A stretch of 64,000 nucleotides of DNA, from positions 9,796,001 to 9,860,000 of the forward strand of contig NZ_CP117522.1 in NCBI RefSeq assembly GCF_031679605.1, read 5' to 3'. Under the pieces are notes generated by a model. The model made no database searches. It was given only the letters and a program-made list of their open reading frames with translations, and was not told the DNA's origin. Within the stretch, counting starts at the first letter, position 1. Each line of letters opens with the position of its first letter. Both the position numbers and the translations under genes were made by a program. This DNA is from Streptomyces luomodiensis. GTDB lineage: Bacteria; Actinomycetota; Actinomycetes; Streptomycetales; Streptomycetaceae. Below, in pieces: positions 26,701-36,790 of the stretch.

Positions 26701-29700
26701 GGCGCGGCGGCTGGCCGAGGCGGTGACCGGCGACGGCGCTCCGCGCCCGGTGGACGTGGGGTACTCCCTGGCCACGGGCCGGTCGCTGTTCGAGCACCGG
26801 GCGATCGTCCTCGGCCGTGACCGCGAGGAGCTGGTGTCCGGTCTCGGCGCCGTCGCGGAAGGCCGTTCCGCCGCGGGTGTGGTGCAGGGCGGGCCGGCCA
26901 CGGGGCACGAGCCGGTGTTCGTCTTCTCGGGCGAGGGCTCGCAGTGGCTCGGGATGGCCCGAGGGCTGCTGGAGAGCTCGCCGGTGTTCGCGAGCCGGAT
27001 GGCCGAGTGCGCGGCGGCGCTCGCGCCGTACACCGGGTGGTCGCTGCTCGCGGTCGTCCGCGGGGAGGAGGGCGCGCCGTCGGCGGAGCGCGTGGACGTC
27101 GGCCAGCCGGTGCTGTTCGCGGTGATGGTGTCGCTGGCGGCGGTGTGGGAGTCCTATGGCGTGCGCCCGGCCGCCGTCGTGGGGCACTCCCGCGGTGAGA
27201 TCGCCGCCGCGTGTGTGGCCGGCGGGCTGTCGCTGCCGGACGCCGCGGCGCTGATCACGGCACGGGCGCGGCTGCTGTACCAGGCCGGCGTGGCCGGCCA
27301 GGGCGGCATGGCCGCGGTCGAACTGCCCGAGGAACGGGTCCGCGCCCGGCTCACCGGGAACCTCGAGATAGCGGCGGTCAACGGTCCCGAGTCGGTCGTG
27401 GTCGCCGGGGAGGCCGGGGAACTGGCGGAGTTCGTGGCCGCGTGCGCCGGGGACGGCGTCCGTACCCGCCAGGTCAGTGCCGAGTACGCGTACCACTCCG
27501 CGCAGATGGAGGCCATCGGCGAGGCGTTCACCACGGTGGCGGCCTCGCTGACGGCGCGGTCGGCGACGGTGCCGTTCTACTCCACGGTCACCGGCGGGCC
27601 GCTCGATACCGCGGCGTGCGACGCCGACTACTGGTACCGCAACCTGCGCGACACCGTACGGTTCGAGGACGCCGTACGGGCCCTGGTGGCCGCCGGGCAT
27701 CGGACGTTCATCGAGGTGAGCCCGCACCCGGTGCTGACCGCCGCGGTGCAGCGGACGGCCGAGGAGATGTCCGTCACGGTGGCGGCCTTCGGGACGCTGC
27801 GGCGCGGCGACGACGACCGGACGCGGCTGTTGACGAGCCTGGCCGAGGCCCACATCCACGGTGTGGCCGTCACCTGGGCCGAGGCGTTCACCGGCAGCGG
27901 CGCCCGGCGGGTGCCGCTGCCCACGTACGCTTTCCAGCGCCGTCGGTACTGGCTGGACTCCACGGACGGCGCGGCGGATGTTGCGTCGGCGGGCCTGGAG
28001 ACCGCTGGGCACCCGCTGCTCGGCGCGGCCGTCGCCCTCGCCGGCGCGGACGGCGCCGTGGTGCTGACCGGGCGGCTGTCCCTGCGGACCCACCCGTGGC
28101 TGGCCGACCACGCGATCGGCGGTTCGGCACTGCTGCCCGGCACCGCCTTCCTCGAACTGGCCTTGCGCGCGGGCGAGGAAGCCGGCTGCGACGTGCTGGC
28201 GGAACTGACCCTCCACGCGCCGCTGGCGCTCCCGGAGACCGGCGCGGTGCAGCTGCAACTGGTGGTCGGCGCCGCCGCCGACGACGGCCGCCGGACGGTG
28301 CGGGCGTACGCACGGCCCGAGCGCGCCGGCCGGCCCGTGGCGTCCGGGGAACAGCCGGACGGCGAGTGGACGCTGCACGCCAGCGGTGTGCTCACCACCG
28401 AAGGCGTCGGCGTCGAGACCGGCTTCGACCTGGCGCAGTGGCCTCCGGCCGGGGCCGAGCCGGTGCTCGCCGAGGACGCCGTGGAAGAGGTGTACGAGCG
28501 GCTGGCAGGGCATGGCTACGAGTACGGGCCCGCCTTCCGCGGCCTGCGGGCCGTTTGGCGGCAGGGCCGCGACCTGTACGCCGAGGTCGCCCTGGACCCC
28601 GAGACCGCGGAGCAGGCGGGCCGGTTCGGTGTCCATCCTGCCCTGCTGGACGCCTCGCTGCACGTGCTCACCGTGCATGCCCTGGAACAGGCCGACGCGG
28701 GCAGCGGGCACGCGCTGTTGCCGTTCGTCTGGTCCGGGGTCCGGCTGCACGCGGTCGGTGCGTCGGGGCTGCGGGTGCGGGTGACACCGGAAGGGCCGGA
28801 GGCGGCGCGTATCCAGATCGCCGATGCCGACGGTGTGCCCGTGGCCTCGGTGCGGTCGCTGCTGTCCCGCCCGGTGTCCCTGGAGCGGCTGGCCGCCGCC
28901 GGGCGGAGCGGCGACGACAAGCTCTTCACGGTGCGGTGGGAACTGGTCGCCGGCGCCGCCGTCCCGTCCGCGGAACACCCCGCGCCGCCGGTCGTCGACT
29001 GCCGGGCGCTGCCCGCCGCCCCCGCGGCGGCGGTCCGGCAGGTGCTGGAGGAGGTGCGGCGGTGGCTGGACGGGGCGGACCCGGCTGGGCCGCCGCTGGT
29101 GGTGGTCACCCGGGGCGCGGTGAGCGCTGACCCGGGGGAGGCGGTCACGGATCTGGCGGGTGCGGCCGTGTGGGGTCTGGTGCGTTCGGCGCAGAGCGAG
29201 CATCCGGGCCGGCTGGTGCTGGTGGATGTGGACGAGGCGGCCGGTCTGGAGATCCCGCCCTCCCTGGTGCTGGGTGAGGAGAGTCAGCTGGCGGTGCGGG
29301 GTGGCCGGGTGCTGGCGGCCCGGCTGGTGCGCGCCGTGCCCGGCGAGGACAAGGACGAGGACGAGCGGCTGCCGGTGTGGCCGGCGGATGGCACGGTGCT
29401 GGTCACCGGTGGTACGGGGACGCTGGGCGGGCTGGTGGCGCGGCATCTGGTGCGGCGGTGGGGTGTGCGGCGGCTGCTGCTGCTCAGCCGCCGTGGCGCG
29501 GATGCGCCCGGCGCGGGGCTGCTGGCCGAGGAGCTGGCGGAGCTGGGCGCCCGGGTCGATGTGGTGGCGTGTGACGTGTCGGACCGGCGGGCGTTGGCGG
29601 ATGTGCTGTCAGGTGTGTCGTTGTCGGCGGTGGTGCACACGGCGGGTGTGCTGCGGGACGCCACGATCGCGTCGATGACGGGTGAGCAGGTCGACGAGGT

Positions 29701-31432
29701 GGTGCGGTCCAAGGCGGACGCGGCGTGGCATCTGCACGAGCTGACGCGGGAGATGGACCTGTCGGCGTTCGTGCTGTTCTCCTCGGCCGCCGGTGTGCTC
29801 GGCAGCCCGGGGCAGGGCAACTACGCGGCGGCGAACGCCTTCCTGGACGCGCTCGCGGTGACGCGCCGGGCCCAGGGACTCCCGGCGGCCTCGCTGGCGT
29901 GGGGTCTGTGGGCCCCGGCCAGTGACATGACCGGGGAGCTGAGTGAGGCGGACCGGCAGCGCATGGCCCGTGCGGGCTTCAAGGCGATGAGCCCCGAGGA
30001 AGGACTGGCCCTCTTCGACACCGCGTTGGAGCTCGGCGCGCCGGCCGTCCTGGCCGCCTCGTTCGACCTGGCCGCGGTGCGCGGGCGGGCGGGCGCCGGA
30101 CCGGTGCCGCCCCTGCTGCGCCGCCTGGTGCGGCCCGCCCGCCGGGCGGCCTCCGCGCTGCCCGCGCGGGAGGAAGCCGACCGGACGCGGCGGCGGCTCG
30201 CCGGGCTCCCGGCAGCCGAGCGCGAAGCGGCCCTGGTCACGGTGGTACGGGACCAGGTGGCCGTGGTGCTCGGACACGCGTCGTCCGAGGAGATCCCCGC
30301 CGAGACATCGATCCTGGAACTCGGTCTGGACTCGCTGACCGCCGTGGAGCTGCGCAACCGGCTGACGGCGGCCACGGGCGCCGAACTGAGCCCGACGGCC
30401 GTCTTCGACCACCCCACACCGCTCGGCCTCGCCCGCTTCCTGGCCGACGGCCTCGCCGCCCCGGCGCCGGGAGGCGCGGGAACCGCGGCCGACGCATCCG
30501 GGGGCGGCCGGGCGGCGGCTCCGCTCACCGCGCTGTTTCGGCAGGCGTGCGACGCCGGGCAGCCCACTGTGGCGCTGGCCATGGCCCGGGAGTTCGCCCG
30601 GCTGCGCCCGGTGTTCGACGCCACCGGTACGGACCGGTCGGCCGGCCCCGGTACGGGGAGCGCCGCCGGTCAGGGGACCGATCCCGCGGTCGGCCGCGGG
30701 GCGGTGCGGGCGTCGGCGCCGGTGCGGATCGCCCGCGGGAGTTCCGGTGCCGGCCCGGTGGTCGTGTGCGTCCCGTCGATCGTCGCGCTGGGCGGTGTCC
30801 AGCAGTATCTGCGGCTCGCCGCCTCCTTCGAGCCCGCGCAGGACGTCCGTGTCCTGGCCAACCCCGGCTTCGCCGAGGGTGAGGCGCTGCCCGCCACCAT
30901 GGAGGCGGCGGTGCAGCACCACCTCCTGTCGCTCGAACAGGACACCTCCGACGGCCCCCTGGTCCTCGTCGGCCATTCCACAGGCGGTCTGCTGGCCCAG
31001 GCCGTCGCCGCCGGTCTGGAACGCGCGGGCCGGAGGGTCACGGGCGTCGCCATGCTGGACACCTACCTGCCGGGCGACGCGGGGGGCACGGCGGTGAGCG
31101 ACGGCGTGCTGGGCGCGGTGTTCGCGGGGATGGCCCGGCGGGAGAGCGACATCCTCGGGTTCACCGACGCGCGGCTGTCCGCCATGGGCCGGTACCTGGA
31201 GCTGCTCGGGACGTGGGAGGCGCCGCGGATCTCCGTCCCCACCCTGCTCGTACGGGCCTCGGAACCGCTCGACGGCGCCCCGCCCGAGCTGATCGGTCCT
31301 GACGACTGGCAGACGTCCTGGCCGCAGCCGTACACCGTGACGCAGACACCGGGCGACCACTTCACCTTGCTGGAGGAGCATGCCGACAAGACGGCGCAGG
31401 TCGTCCTCGACTGGCTGACCGGACTCGTGTGA
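14795..31432 (+). CDS. Type I polyketide synthase, three modules plus thioesterase
   Basis: 5545 residues; ATG at 14795 preceded by GAGGAAGG. It opens with a short N-terminal docking coiled coil. Module 1: KS residues 36-460 (Cys206), AT 571-926 (GHSQGE, YASH: methylmalonyl), DH 944-1213 (His-Gly-Pro motif kept but followed by PP, not PG), KR 1402-1576, ACP 1681-1752. Module 2: KS 1771-2197 (Cys1943), AT 2296-2643 (GHSRGE, FAFH), DH 2659-2929, KR 3121-3296, ACP 3399-3469. Module 3: KS 3489-3916 (Cys3662), AT 4039-4386 (GHSRGE, YAYH), DH 4404-4692, KR 4866-5039, ACP 5147-5219 (GLDSL). All three KRs read LRD or VRD at the LDD position, keeping the key last Asp, so B-type. TE residues about 5317-5545: Ser5395 in GHSTGG, Asp5422, His5522. 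The TE marks this as the last assembly-line protein, releasing the chain by cyclisation or hydrolysis. No ER is present. Confidence 0.97.
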   Translation: MAEEEKLRQYLAAALGELKQTRQRLQKAEAAGHEPVAIVGMACRYPGGVASPEDLWRLVAEGRDAITEFPTDRGWDVDGLYDPDPESVGKSYSRHGGFLHDAADFDADFFGISPREATATDPQQRLLLETAWEALERAGVDPAGLRGSRTGVFAGLMYGDYAVRLHRAPEGFEGMLSTGSAGSVASGRVSYTFGFEGPAVTVDTACSSSLVALHLAAQALRNGECDLALAGGVTVMATPSTFVEFSRQRGLAPDGRCKSFSDDADGTGWAEGVGLLVMERLSDARRNGHQVLAVVRGSAVNQDGASNGLTAPNGPSQQRVIRQALASGRLGPGDVDVVDAHGTGTTLGDPIEAQALLATYGQDRPEDRPLWLGSVKSNIGHAQAAAGAASVIKMVMAMRQGVLPRTLHVGEPSRHVDWSAGAVNLLTEDQPWPEVDRPRRAAVSSFGISGTNAHVILEQAPAETRPASEPAEEPSAPAAAEDRPAEGAPVPWLLSARTEAALADQARRLAGSLTGLDTLDIGFSLAARTRFEHRAVVVGRDRDELLSGLAALAEGRSAAGVVRGEEVDGGPVFVFPGQGSQWVGMARGLMDGSPVFAGRMAECAAALAPHTDWSLLDVVRAADPAALERVDVVQPVLFAVMVSLAAVWESYGVRPSAVVGHSQGEIAAACVAGALSLEDAAKVVALRSRSLLRLSGQGGMVSVAASLARVEARIAALGGGLEVAVVNAPELVVVSGDPDALDALVASCETDGVRARRIAVDYASHSAHVEQLRDELAEALSGIRPVAGRVPFYSTVGDEASPGRSEGEDEPTGTTALDADYWYRNLRQPVRFDAAVETAIQAGNELFIEVSPHPVLTGAVQQNAERLERRVAAIGTLRRAEEEPYRLLTSLAEAHAHGAAVDWTATFHGGRRVALPTYAFQHERYWLPDEPGSGDIGAVGLGALGHPLLGAAVRLADSDSVVLTGRLSLHTHPWLADHAVAGEAVFPPAAFVELALRAGDEVGCDVVEELTLRAPLVLPASGGVQVQLVIGAPVGARRSVAVYSRVESADEAQGWVQHVAGVLAAGTDTAAPSFDLSQWPPAGARPLPVDDLYERLADRGHGYGPAFQGLRAAWQRGTDLFAEVALPADTAGQAAQFGMHPALLDAALHLTTANADSATDHGTGGITLPSDWSGVRLFAVGSSVLRVRVTADGAVQLADGVGAPVAAVDSVASRHVEVAVRGTGDSLFRLEWSPAPAPASAQASETPAPVVLGTDFADVEDLRQAIEAGTPAPDVVIHPTAGGTARTVLPLLQQWLTLPELAGTRLVVVTRGAVSTASGEDVADLAAATVWGLVRSAQSEHPGRFVLVDLDEAAGLAAASSAVGDEDQLAVRGGRVLAARLVRAVPGEDKDEDERLPVWPADGTVLVTGGTGTLGGLVARHLVRRWGVRRLLLLSRRGADAPGAGLLAEELAELGARVDVVACDVSDRQALAGVLSGVSLSAVVHTAGVLRDATIASMTGEQVDEVVRAKADAAWHLHELTREMDLSAFVLFSSAAGVLGSPGQGNYAAANAFLDALAASRRAQGLPGVSLAWGLWAPASDMTGDMTEADRRRMARAGFKAMSPEEGLALFDTALRLDMPAVMPASFDWSAVRRQTETVPSVLRGLIRPSRRTAAGGEGSSAFARQLLAMAEPERERFLVDLVRTEVAAVLGHAGADAVAADRAFKELGFDSLTAVELRNRLGAVTGLTLPATLVFDHPRPVAVARYLLGDLVGTADAARPELPVAAVADEPIAIVGMACRFPGGVGTPEDLWRLVADGTDVISGFPTDRGWDVDGLYDPDPEHPGTSYTREGGFLSAVADFDAAFFGISPREAAATDPQQRLLLETAWEAFERTGIDPSTLLGSRTGVFVGSNAQDYAAYVVGAPEESVGYLATGSAASVMSGRVAYTFGLEGPAVTVDTACSSSLVALHLAAQALRNGECTLALAGGVTVMTTPGLFVDFSRQKALSPDGRCKSFSDDADGTGWSEGVGLLVVERLSDARRNGHQVLAVVRGSAVNQDGASNGLTAPNGPSQQRVIRQALASGRLGPGDVDVVEAHGTGTTLGDPIEAQALLATYGQDRPEDRPLWLGSVKSNIGHAQAAAGVAGIIKMVMAMRQGVLPRTLHVGEPSRHVDWSAGAVSLLTEERAWPEVGRPRRAAVSSFGISGTNAHVIVEQAPAEARPVLEPAGDGLVPWVVSAKTGSALGEQAGRLVDVASGARPVDVGFSLATGRASFEHRAVVVGRDRDVLLAGVESIAEDMAAPGVIRAVAEAGKSPVFVFSGEGAQWVGMARGLLEGSPVFAGRMAECAAALEPYVDWSLLAVVRGEEGAPSPDRVDVGQPVLFAVMVSLAAVWESYGVRPSAVVGHSRGEIAAACVAGALSLADAARLVVARGRLLVGARGAGAMVSVALSAEGVGERLSGGLEIAAVNGPASVVVAGDPAEVAGFAEACERDGIRVRQVSDAFAFHTSQMDAIGEELAAAVAGLSPRASEVPLYSTVTGGLLDTVTMDADYWRRNLREPVRFEAAVRALLGAGHGLFIEVSPHPVLTGAVEQTAEEHGTRAVAFGTLRRDEDDRARLLTSLAQAYVHGADVDWSVWFEGLGARRVELPTYAFQRQRYWLESSTQTADVVSAGLGTAGHPLLGAAVSVAEADAAVVLTGRLSLHTHAWLADHVIGGSVLLPGTAFVELALRAGDEVGCDAVEELTLYAPLVFPAAGAVQVQVVVGDVVDGRRPVGVHSRVEDGQSAAEWVQHAAGTLVAGDRTEPDFELTQWPPAGAEAVPVDDFYARLAEAGYGYGPVFQGLRAVWRRGDHVFAEVALPSDAAAQAGRFGIHPALLDAALQAMALQAFSSGEIILPFAWSGVRLHAVGGSALRVRLTRTAADAVAVAIADTAGAPVISVDTLTMREVTPEQLATASRGDDGMLGVEWVPVVHSAVQPTRLVEWAEGVSFPEDTDGARAVVVDCRTATEAPAGADTPRAVSAEVRRVLTAVQEWLARPETAGCPLVVVTRGAVSTAPGEDVADLAGAAVWGLVRSAQSEHPGRLFLVDADDHEYVPSVVAAALAAGEPQLAVRHGQVRAARLTRVRAAGEDERLPVWPADGTVLVTGGTGTLGGLVARHLVRRWGVRRLLLLSRRGADAPGAGLLAEELAGLGAHVDVVACDVSDRRALADVLSGVSLSAVVHTAGVVRDATVTSMTGEQVDEVLRAKADAAWHLHELTREMDLSAFVLFSSAAGVLGNPGQGNYAAANAFLDALAVTRRAQGLPAVSLGWGLWAPASDMTGELSEADRQRMARAGVKAMSAEEGLALFDTATAGSAATVLPMRLDLAALQRQGPELPPLVRGLVRPSRRVAAGGAGSSDLVRRLAGLTEPERERLLVDLVRSEAAAALGHAGVEAVGAERAFNELGFDSLTAVELRNRLGAVTGLRLPATLVFDYPRPAAVARYLLGELVGAADAAGAEPAVAAVADEPIAIVGMACRYPGGVGNPDQLWQLVAGGRDVVSEFPVDRGWDLANLFHPDPDRTGTSYSRHGGFLHDAADFDAGFFGVSPREATAMDPQQRLLLETAWEAIESAGVDPASLRGTRTGVFAGVMYSDYAARLRQVPEGFEGLLSTGNAGSVASGRVAYTFGFEGPAVTVDTACSSSLVALHLAAQALRNGECSLALAGGVALMATPTTFVEFSRQRGLAPDGRCKSFSDAADGVGWSEGVGLLVVERLSDARRNGHPVLAVVRGSAVNQDGASNGLTAPNGPSQQRVIRQALAGARLDPSELDVVEGHGTGTRLGDPIEAQALLATYGQGRPEDRPLWLGSVKSNLGHTQAAAGVAGVIKMIMAMRHGVIPRSLHAGEPSRHIDWSAGAVRLLAEDQPWPEVDRPRRAAVSSFGISGTNAHVILEQPPAGGLSPDAPLLDELPPAEAVDEARTEEGPADGADVPVPWMLSARSAEALAEQARRLAEAVTGDGAPRPVDVGYSLATGRSLFEHRAIVLGRDREELVSGLGAVAEGRSAAGVVQGGPATGHEPVFVFSGEGSQWLGMARGLLESSPVFASRMAECAAALAPYTGWSLLAVVRGEEGAPSAERVDVGQPVLFAVMVSLAAVWESYGVRPAAVVGHSRGEIAAACVAGGLSLPDAAALITARARLLYQAGVAGQGGMAAVELPEERVRARLTGNLEIAAVNGPESVVVAGEAGELAEFVAACAGDGVRTRQVSAEYAYHSAQMEAIGEAFTTVAASLTARSATVPFYSTVTGGPLDTAACDADYWYRNLRDTVRFEDAVRALVAAGHRTFIEVSPHPVLTAAVQRTAEEMSVTVAAFGTLRRGDDDRTRLLTSLAEAHIHGVAVTWAEAFTGSGARRVPLPTYAFQRRRYWLDSTDGAADVASAGLETAGHPLLGAAVALAGADGAVVLTGRLSLRTHPWLADHAIGGSALLPGTAFLELALRAGEEAGCDVLAELTLHAPLALPETGAVQLQLVVGAAADDGRRTVRAYARPERAGRPVASGEQPDGEWTLHASGVLTTEGVGVETGFDLAQWPPAGAEPVLAEDAVEEVYERLAGHGYEYGPAFRGLRAVWRQGRDLYAEVALDPETAEQAGRFGVHPALLDASLHVLTVHALEQADAGSGHALLPFVWSGVRLHAVGASGLRVRVTPEGPEAARIQIADADGVPVASVRSLLSRPVSLERLAAAGRSGDDKLFTVRWELVAGAAVPSAEHPAPPVVDCRALPAAPAAAVRQVLEEVRRWLDGADPAGPPLVVVTRGAVSADPGEAVTDLAGAAVWGLVRSAQSEHPGRLVLVDVDEAAGLEIPPSLVLGEESQLAVRGGRVLAARLVRAVPGEDKDEDERLPVWPADGTVLVTGGTGTLGGLVARHLVRRWGVRRLLLLSRRGADAPGAGLLAEELAELGARVDVVACDVSDRRALADVLSGVSLSAVVHTAGVLRDATIASMTGEQVDEVVRSKADAAWHLHELTREMDLSAFVLFSSAAGVLGSPGQGNYAAANAFLDALAVTRRAQGLPAASLAWGLWAPASDMTGELSEADRQRMARAGFKAMSPEEGLALFDTALELGAPAVLAASFDLAAVRGRAGAGPVPPLLRRLVRPARRAASALPAREEADRTRRRLAGLPAAEREAALVTVVRDQVAVVLGHASSEEIPAETSILELGLDSLTAVELRNRLTAATGAELSPTAVFDHPTPLGLARFLADGLAAPAPGGAGTAADASGGGRAAAPLTALFRQACDAGQPTVALAMAREFARLRPVFDATGTDRSAGPGTGSAAGQGTDPAVGRGAVRASAPVRIARGSSGAGPVVVCVPSIVALGGVQQYLRLAASFEPAQDVRVLANPGFAEGEALPATMEAAVQHHLLSLEQDTSDGPLVLVGHSTGGLLAQAVAAGLERAGRRVTGVAMLDTYLPGDAGGTAVSDGVLGAVFAGMARRESDILGFTDARLSAMGRYLELLGTWEAPRISVPTLLVRASEPLDGAPPELIGPDDWQTSWPQPYTVTQTPGDHFTLLEEHADKTAQVVLDWLTGLV
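18901..19560 (+). repeat. KR-region repeat, copy 1
   Basis: Nearly identical to 29290-29949 (offset 10389), and from 18971 also to 24128-24717 (offset 5157). It spans the pre-KR linker and the KR core of the three modules of the last PKS gene. Confidence 0.8.
20767..22526 (+). repeat. Intragenic PKS repeat, copy 2 (late KS to AT)
   Basis: Partner of 9991-11750. Both copies encode the same unusual FAFH acyltransferase signature. The KS DNA just upstream (20590-20760) is clearly divergent from the matching part of copy 1, giving a sharp left boundary. Confidence 0.85.
24128..24717 (+). repeat. KR-region repeat, copy 2
   Basis: Matches 18971-19560 and 29360-29949. It encodes the KR core, with VRD instead of LRD at the stereochemistry motif. 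Confidence 0.78.
29290..29949 (+). repeat. KR-region repeat, copy 3
   Basis: Matches 18901-19560, including the same charged [16 protein letters not shown] linker before the KR nucleotide-binding motif. Confidence 0.8.
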
Positions 31433-31454
31433 CGGTCTGACCAGCGGATACGCA

Positions 31455-31509
31455 GCGGAAACGGACCGGCCGCGCGGAGAATCATCCCGCGCGGCCGGTC
31501 CGTTTCCGC
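31455..31509 (+). terminator. Hairpin terminator after the PKS operon
   Basis: A perfect 23-bp inverted repeat (31455-31477 with 31487-31509) with a 9-base loop starts 22 bases after the PKS stop codon. It has no U-run, which is normal in GC-rich actinomycetes. It closes the PKS transcription unit. Confidence 0.85.
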
Positions 31510-31730
31510 GGAGAGGTCCGGTCAGGTGCGGCTGCCCGTAGCGCTTCGGCACGGCTTCACCGGCCGTGCGATCGGTTCAGGCCGTGGGTGGTGCTGACGG
31601 TGAGCCTGTCCTCGTATGTTGAGGTGGGCCATCGGCGCTCACGGCGGCAGCAACCGGTGCACCGGGCGGCCGGGGCGGACCGGCCACCCGGCGCGCCGAC
31701 GGCCACCTGGACGCACCGTCGATCGCCTGA

Positions 31731-32069
<339 letters not shown>

Positions 32070-32346
32070 TGACGGCTGTGGGCCGCGACTCCGCCCACGT
32101 GCCCCGCCCACGTGCCCCGCCAACCACGGTTCCGCTGATCACCGAGGCCGGGATCCCCCCGGCCTCCCCTGGGTCGCCTCGCTCTGCCGGGCGTTCGCCG
32201 AAGCCGAGAACGCTGCGGCGGACGACAGCCTGCCGCTGCGACCCAAACCCGTCCGCATCCCCAGCCAGGGGACCCGCTCACCCCCGAGGAGATCGCCTGG
32301 GACTGGCGGTGGTGTGCGTGGTGAGGTTTTCGCCGTCCTGGGGCGC

Positions 32347-33219
32347 TTAGCGGGCTCCCGCAGGGGCTCGGAGCTGTTCGGCCAGCCGCTGGAGTTCGGC
32401 TGCCGTGGCGGGCGAGGGGTCGTTGAGTCCGCTGTGCACGGCGGTCGGGCTCTTCAGGAAGCGGCGGAGCACGGCCACCAGGAGCCCTTGCGGCAGAGCC
32501 CGCAACGCGGCGAACGCGCGAGGTACCGGCGGCGTCTCCATCGCGGCGAGGTTCTGCCGCATGAGGTGGAGCATGCCGCGGACCGCGTCCGGGGCGTCGG
32601 CCAGCACTGCCGGGCCGCCCGCCGCGTGTACCGCCTGCCCGAGCGGGACCTCGAACGCGGCGTGCGTCCTGAGCCAGGCAGCCATCCGCGGCTCGGCCTT
32701 GGCGTTGATCCCGGCGGTACGGAACGTCTGCACGATCCGTTCCAGTCGCGGGGTGGTACGGCCGTCGGGCTCGCCGATCGGCATCGCGACCCGGCGGGTG
32801 ATGAAATTGCTCCTGCGGTAGCGGACCACGTCGCCGTCCATCGTGCCGCCAGTCGCGGGGAAGCCGAGCAGCACCCGCTCGTGGCCGATCACCGCACCCA
32901 GCGTCTTTGGGCCGGCTGCCCAGTTGAGCAGGAACAGCACGTCACCTTGGACACCAGCGAGTGATTCCAGCACCGCATCCACCTGGTGGGTGCGGACGAA
33001 GACGGTGATCAGGTCGTATCCGCCGTCGGGGTGCTCGATCACCGGTACCGGCACCCGCTTGACAGCTGGGCCGTCTTCCTCGGCGAGCTGCACTCCCTGC
33101 CGGCGCAGGGCGGTCAGGCGCTCGCCCCGGGCGAGGAGCGAGACGTCGTGGCCGGCCTCGTGCATGCGGGCGGCGAACAGGCTGCCGCAAACCCCGGCGC
33201 CGTACACGAGCAGCTTCAT
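32347..33219 (-). CDS. Ketopantoate reductase family (ApbA/PanE-like) NAD(P)H oxidoreductase
   Basis: 290 residues. The N-terminus reads MKLLVYGAGVCGSLFAARM, a Rossmann GxGxxG nucleotide site of the 2-dehydropantoate 2-reductase superfamily, followed by the usual ALRRQGVQL segment; the C-terminal helical half is less typical. Members reduce 2-keto acids with NADPH. This copy is divergently paired with a TetR gene and not with pantothenate genes, a common arrangement of accessory reductases in Streptomyces, so I do not call it panE. Start at 33219 follows an AGAGGG ribosome site. The true substrate is unknown. Confidence 0.8.
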   Translation of the reverse strand: MKLLVYGAGVCGSLFAARMHEAGHDVSLLARGERLTALRRQGVQLAEEDGPAVKRVPVPVIEHPDGGYDLITVFVRTHQVDAVLESLAGVQGDVLFLLNWAAGPKTLGAVIGHERVLLGFPATGGTMDGDVVRYRRSNFITRRVAMPIGEPDGRTTPRLERIVQTFRTAGINAKAEPRMAAWLRTHAAFEVPLGQAVHAAGGPAVLADAPDAVRGMLHLMRQNLAAMETPPVPRAFAALRALPQGLLVAVLRRFLKSPTAVHSGLNDPSPATAAELQRLAEQLRAPAGAR

Positions 33220-33235
33220 GACAGCCCTCTTTCAC

Positions 33236-33268
33236 ACGTTCGTTTCATTCATACGTTCGTTTCATTCA
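33236..33268. promoter_or_regulatory. Two direct repeats, candidate TetR operator
   Basis: ACGTTCGTTTCATTCA occurs at 33236-33251 and again at 33253-33268, in the 70-base gap between the divergent reductase and TetR genes. The gap is markedly AT-rich. A repeated element exactly between the promoters fits an operator for the adjacent TetR protein controlling both directions. Confidence 0.6.
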
Positions 33269-33289
33269 AACATATGTAGAGTCCCTCGT

Positions 33290-33919
33290 GTGGCGACCCC
33301 AGACACCCGCACCCAGATCCTCGACGCGGCCGAGCACCTCTTTGCCGAGCACGGATACCGCGGCACCTCGGTCCGCGCGATCACCAAACTCGCCGGAGCG
33401 AACCTGGCCGCCGTCGGCTACCACTTCGGCTCGAAGGCGGAGCTGATGGCCGCCGTCGCCCGCCGCGTGATCGAGCCCATCAACGCTGCCCAGTGCGCCG
33501 GGCTCGACACATTGCTCGCCCGGACCCCCGACCCATCGGTCAGCGAACTGGTGGAGGCATTCGCGGGGCCGCTGTTCGACGGGATGCCGGCCGGCGACGA
33601 GGGCGGCGCCCGGACGTCCCGGCTGATCGTGACGATCCTCAGCGACCCGGCCGAGGAGGCACGCAACTGGACCGGCCCGGCCGAGGACTCGGTCCGCGAG
33701 CGCTACCTCGCAGCCTTCGCGCGCGTACTGCCCGGCCTTTCCCCGGAGGAACTGCGGTTCCGGATGCGGGGGATCCTTGCCGTGACGGCCGTCGACCGCC
33801 TCGAGGTCCACCAGCAGCCCTCCCCTGGCTGTGTGTCCCCGGTAGCGGGCGAGGCGGCCCGGCGATGGGCGATCACGTTCCTGACGGCAGCGATGAGTGC
33901 GCCACCGACCCGGACCTGA
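33290..33919 (+). CDS. TetR-family transcriptional regulator
   Basis: 209 residues from GTG 33290. The N-terminal helix-turn-helix is clear: TRTQILDAAEHLFAEHGYRGTSVRAI, then GANLAAVGYHFGSKAELMAAV (residues about 5-55). The C-terminal ligand domain is diverse, as usual, and resembles the YbiH/CecR-like C-terminal type. It probably represses itself and the divergent reductase through the repeats between them. The reading frame continues upstream, but only this GTG gives a standard TetR N-terminus. Confidence 0.88.
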   Translation: MATPDTRTQILDAAEHLFAEHGYRGTSVRAITKLAGANLAAVGYHFGSKAELMAAVARRVIEPINAAQCAGLDTLLARTPDPSVSELVEAFAGPLFDGMPAGDEGGARTSRLIVTILSDPAEEARNWTGPAEDSVRERYLAAFARVLPGLSPEELRFRMRGILAVTAVDRLEVHQQPSPGCVSPVAGEAARRWAITFLTAAMSAPPTRT

Positions 33920-33982
33920 CGACCCAAGACAGACGCCGGCGGCGCGGGTCAGGCGGCGTTCGCCGTGTGGACGAGGGCAGTC

Positions 33983-34084
33983 CTCGATCCTGTTCAGCCA
34001 GGAGCTGTTGGCCGGGGTGTAGACGATCTCGGCGTTATTGGCAGCCGCCCACGCGCCGACCCGCCGGCAGCGCCTGGTCGTCAA
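33983..34084 (-). pseudogene. IS630-type transposase relic
   Basis: On the minus strand the peptide VGAWAAANNAEIVYTP followed by SSWLNRIE matches the conserved end of the DDE domain of IS630-family transposases (the E lies in the SWLNRIE motif). Sequence on both sides does not match a transposase, so only this scrap remains. The rest of 33920-34312 holds no gene that I can recognise. Confidence 0.65.
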
Positions 34085-34312
34085 GTGCGGCGAGTAGGGA
34101 CCTCGGGCCGCTGCGACGGCACTTCCCTCCTCGGCTCGCCGCGCGTCAGCGGCGTCCTTTGGCCGTCGGCCGGACCAGCGCGAGCTATAAGGGGTGCGCT
34201 ACGGGAGATCCCCGTGCCCCGCTGCCCGGTGCTGACGCGCCGTGGACGGCAGGGCAGACTGTCGGCGGACCACGCAGTGACGAGGCGCGGCGACGAGACC
34301 GGGAGGGGACCG

Positions 34313-35143
34313 ATGACCGACACATCCACCCATCAGCACTCGGAGGCAGCCGGACCGGTGCACGTCACCGTGTGGGAGGACGGTGGAGCGGGCCTCCCCT
34401 CCGTCGTCCTGGTCCACGGGATCCTCACCTGGGGTGACGACGAGCAATACGGCTTCGCGGCGCAGCGCCCGCTGGCCGACCGGCACCGGCTGCTGGTGAT
34501 GGACCGCAGAGGTTATGGACGCAGCCCGGACATCGCGCACAGCGACTGGTCGGTCGATGCCGAGGACATCGTCGGGCTCCTCGGTACCGGGGCTCATCTG
34601 GTCGGGCACGCGTATGGCGGGGTCAGCGCGATGGCCGCCGCCGTACGCCGTCCCGACCTGGTCCACTCGCTCACCCTGATCCAGCCCGGCGCGCTGCGGC
34701 CCGCCGAACGTCACCCGACCGTCGCCGAGGCGCTGGCGCGTGCCCGCGCGGCCACCGCTGCGCTGCCCGCCGACCTCACGCCCCAGGAGTTCCTGAGTGC
34801 GGCTACCGCATCGGTCGGCATGGCGACACCGGAGCCGACGCCGGCGCGGCTGCGCGCCGCGGCCGCCTCGATGGCCGAACGCCCCTGCTGGGACGCGGAC
34901 ATCCCACTCGGACCGCTGGCCGAGGCACCCTTCCCGAAGCTGATGATCTCCGGTGACTGGGACGGAGCGCCCGAGCAGTACCGAAGGTACGCCGGTGAGC
35001 CGCTGATCGCCTGCGCAGACTACGTCGCGGCGGCGATCGGCGCCGACCACCTGATCGTCCCCGGCTACTACCCCCACACGCAGCAGCCCGAACGAGTCAA
35101 TGCCGCACTGCGGGAGTTATGGGACCACGCCGAGCGAACGTGA
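34313..35143 (+). CDS. Alpha/beta-hydrolase fold protein lacking the nucleophile Ser
   Basis: 276 residues; the ATG at 34313 follows a GGGAGGGG ribosome site. The fold is clear: VVLVHGILTWGDD (oxyanion-loop region), LLVMDRRGYGRS, then the nucleophile elbow, and a C-terminal HLIVPGYYPHTQQPERV His region. The elbow reads GHAYGG with Ala100 where hydrolases have Ser. Known alpha/beta folds without a Ser nucleophile include cofactor-free dioxygenases, some lyases and non-catalytic binders, so hydrolase activity should not be assumed. It stands alone, convergent with the beta-propeller gene. Confidence 0.82.
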   Translation: MTDTSTHQHSEAAGPVHVTVWEDGGAGLPSVVLVHGILTWGDDEQYGFAAQRPLADRHRLLVMDRRGYGRSPDIAHSDWSVDAEDIVGLLGTGAHLVGHAYGGVSAMAAAVRRPDLVHSLTLIQPGALRPAERHPTVAEALARARAATAALPADLTPQEFLSAATASVGMATPEPTPARLRAAAASMAERPCWDADIPLGPLAEAPFPKLMISGDWDGAPEQYRRYAGEPLIACADYVAAAIGADHLIVPGYYPHTQQPERVNAALRELWDHAERT

Positions 35144-35202
35144 CATCACTGTGCACCCGCCGTTTCAGAGGTGTCATCCGAGCACTGACGTCGACATGAC
35201 GA

Positions 35203-35233
35203 GGCGGGGGCCGCATACACATCCGCCCCCGCC
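35203..35233. terminator. Bidirectional hairpin terminator
   Basis: A perfect 9-bp G/C stem (35203-35211 with 35225-35233) with a 13-base loop sits between the convergent hydrolase and beta-propeller genes, where it could end transcription from both sides. Confidence 0.55.
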
Positions 35234-35268
35234 GGGCCACCGGAGCGCCGCGACGCTCCGAGGTACCG

Positions 35269-36531
35269 CTACGAGGCCGACGGTCCGGTCCAGTCGGCGG
35301 CCACATGGCCGATGCGCACCCGCTGCGGATGGTCGCCGACCGACACGGACGCGGTCTTCTCGCCCGTCGCGAAATCGATTGCGGTGACCCGGTCGGCACC
35401 GCTCTCGGAGACGACGCACGCGGTGCCGTCGCCGCTCACCGTCGCCCAGTACGGCTTCGAGGCCGGCACCAGGGGCCCTTCCTGGAGTGATTCCCGGTCC
35501 ACGACGGTCGCGTAGTCGTCCATCGTCCCGGCCACGCACAGCTTCTTGCCGTCGGGGCTCATCGACAGGCCGTGGTGGCGGGAGTCGTTGACCCAGGTGG
35601 TGCGGTCCTCGCTGGTCTCAGGGTTCTTCGGGAGGGTCTTCGAGCGGGTGATCTTGTCCTTGGCCACGTCGTACTCCAGGAACCCGTTGAAGAAGGAGAC
35701 CTGGAAGTAGAGCTTGGACTCATCGGGGGTGAAGGCGACGGGCCGGACGGCATCGGACAGGTCCTTGCGGCCGAAGGCGTCGAGCCGTTCGCGCATATCG
35801 ATGACCTTGACCTGCCGATACGTGTTCGCGTCGACCACGGTGATGTGCCGGTCGCCCTTCGTCCAGTCCATCGACGGATCGTCCAGGGCGGTGTTGACCT
35901 CGCCGATCGACATGTTCCAGAGATACGTGCCGCCGTCGGTGAAGACGTTCTCATGGGGCTTGTCACCGGCGGAGAACGAACCGAGCTCCTTACCCGTCTC
36001 GATGTCGAGGACATGCACCGTGTTCGATGTCGAAGCCGACACCGCGACGCGTTTGCCGTCGGGGGACACGGCCATGTGGTCCGCGCGGAAACCCGACACG
36101 GGGAAGCGCCAGTTGATGTTGCCCGTCGTGACGTCGATCGAGACCACGTCGGCGAAGCTGGGCCGGGAGACGACGATGGCGGAGCCGTCCGGGGTCGAGT
36201 ACATGTCGTCCACGAACTGGTCGTGCCCTTCACCCGGCCCCAGCCGGATCCCCAGGAAGAAGGCGAGCTTGATGGGGTTGAGGTAGATCTCGGTGAGCCG
36301 TTGGTCCTTGTCCGGTATGACGTTGATCCGGCCGATCCTGGCCATGTCGCCGGTGGATTTGATGACGTCGGCGGTGCCGTCCCAGTTGTTGCCCACGAAC
36401 ATCACCTCCCGCAGGCCGGCCGCCTTCGCCTGCGCGGAGGCGCTCACCGCCGTGGAACCGGTCACGGCCAGCGCCACGGCCGCGGCGAGGGAGAGCATCA
36501 TTCGGGTGGAGCCACGGTGCTCGGGAGCCAT
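35269..36531 (-). CDS. Exported YVTN/YncE-type beta-propeller protein
   Basis: 420 residues from ATG 36531, chosen because GGAG sits 5 bases upstream and a signal peptide follows directly (basic start, then MMLSLAAAVALAVTG, Ala-rich cleavage region near AQA). The mature part has repeated blade motifs such as DGSAIVVSRPS..VSIDVTTG, MAVSPDGKRVAVSASTSNTVHVLDIETG, LSMSPDGKKLCVAGTMDDYATVVD and ATVSGDGTACVVSESGADRVTAIDFATG, typical of six- or seven-bladed YVTN propellers. Such proteins are extracellular or cell-surface; enzymatic roles are not established for this subgroup. It is divergent from the XRE-cupin regulator. A link with the hydroxyproline genes is possible but not shown. Confidence 0.8.
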   Translation of the reverse strand: MAPEHRGSTRMMLSLAAAVALAVTGSTAVSASAQAKAAGLREVMFVGNNWDGTADVIKSTGDMARIGRINVIPDKDQRLTEIYLNPIKLAFFLGIRLGPGEGHDQFVDDMYSTPDGSAIVVSRPSFADVVSIDVTTGNINWRFPVSGFRADHMAVSPDGKRVAVSASTSNTVHVLDIETGKELGSFSAGDKPHENVFTDGGTYLWNMSIGEVNTALDDPSMDWTKGDRHITVVDANTYRQVKVIDMRERLDAFGRKDLSDAVRPVAFTPDESKLYFQVSFFNGFLEYDVAKDKITRSKTLPKNPETSEDRTTWVNDSRHHGLSMSPDGKKLCVAGTMDDYATVVDRESLQEGPLVPASKPYWATVSGDGTACVVSESGADRVTAIDFATGEKTASVSVGDHPQRVRIGHVAADWTGPSAS

Positions 36532-36790
36532 GGTCACTCCATTCGAGAGGGGACCTGTCATCGTCGGGGCGCCGCTTACTGGAAAGTAATGAAGGTGGAT
36601 ACCTCTCACAAGAGCTCTGACGGCAAAAAATGACAGACTCTCAACTTCACCACGGACAAGGTCTGCTTTGATGCGCCGACTCCGCCCCGGCGCGGCTCGC
36701 CGCCCTCACCCAGGCCACAGCCCTGCTCCTTGCGGTGTCCCACCCCAAGGCTCGATCCTGGTCTGAAGAGCGAACGACCTGTTGGGCGTC

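Noticed and set aside
9990..30000. Treating repeated KS/KR DNA as a CRISPR array or transposon repeats
   Set aside because: Repeats are long, in frame and coincide with homologous PKS domains.
32078..32350. 90-codon plus-strand frame after the transposase relic
   Set aside because: Pro/Arg-rich, no ribosome site, and local similarity seems split between frames; probably decayed DNA.
32347..33219. Calling the gene panE for pantothenate synthesis
   Set aside because: Family match only; pairing with TetR and lack of pantothenate genes make an accessory reductase more likely.
35572..36633. 353-codon plus-strand frame opposite the beta-propeller gene
   Set aside because: No motif; the minus-strand protein has a signal peptide and YVTN repeats.
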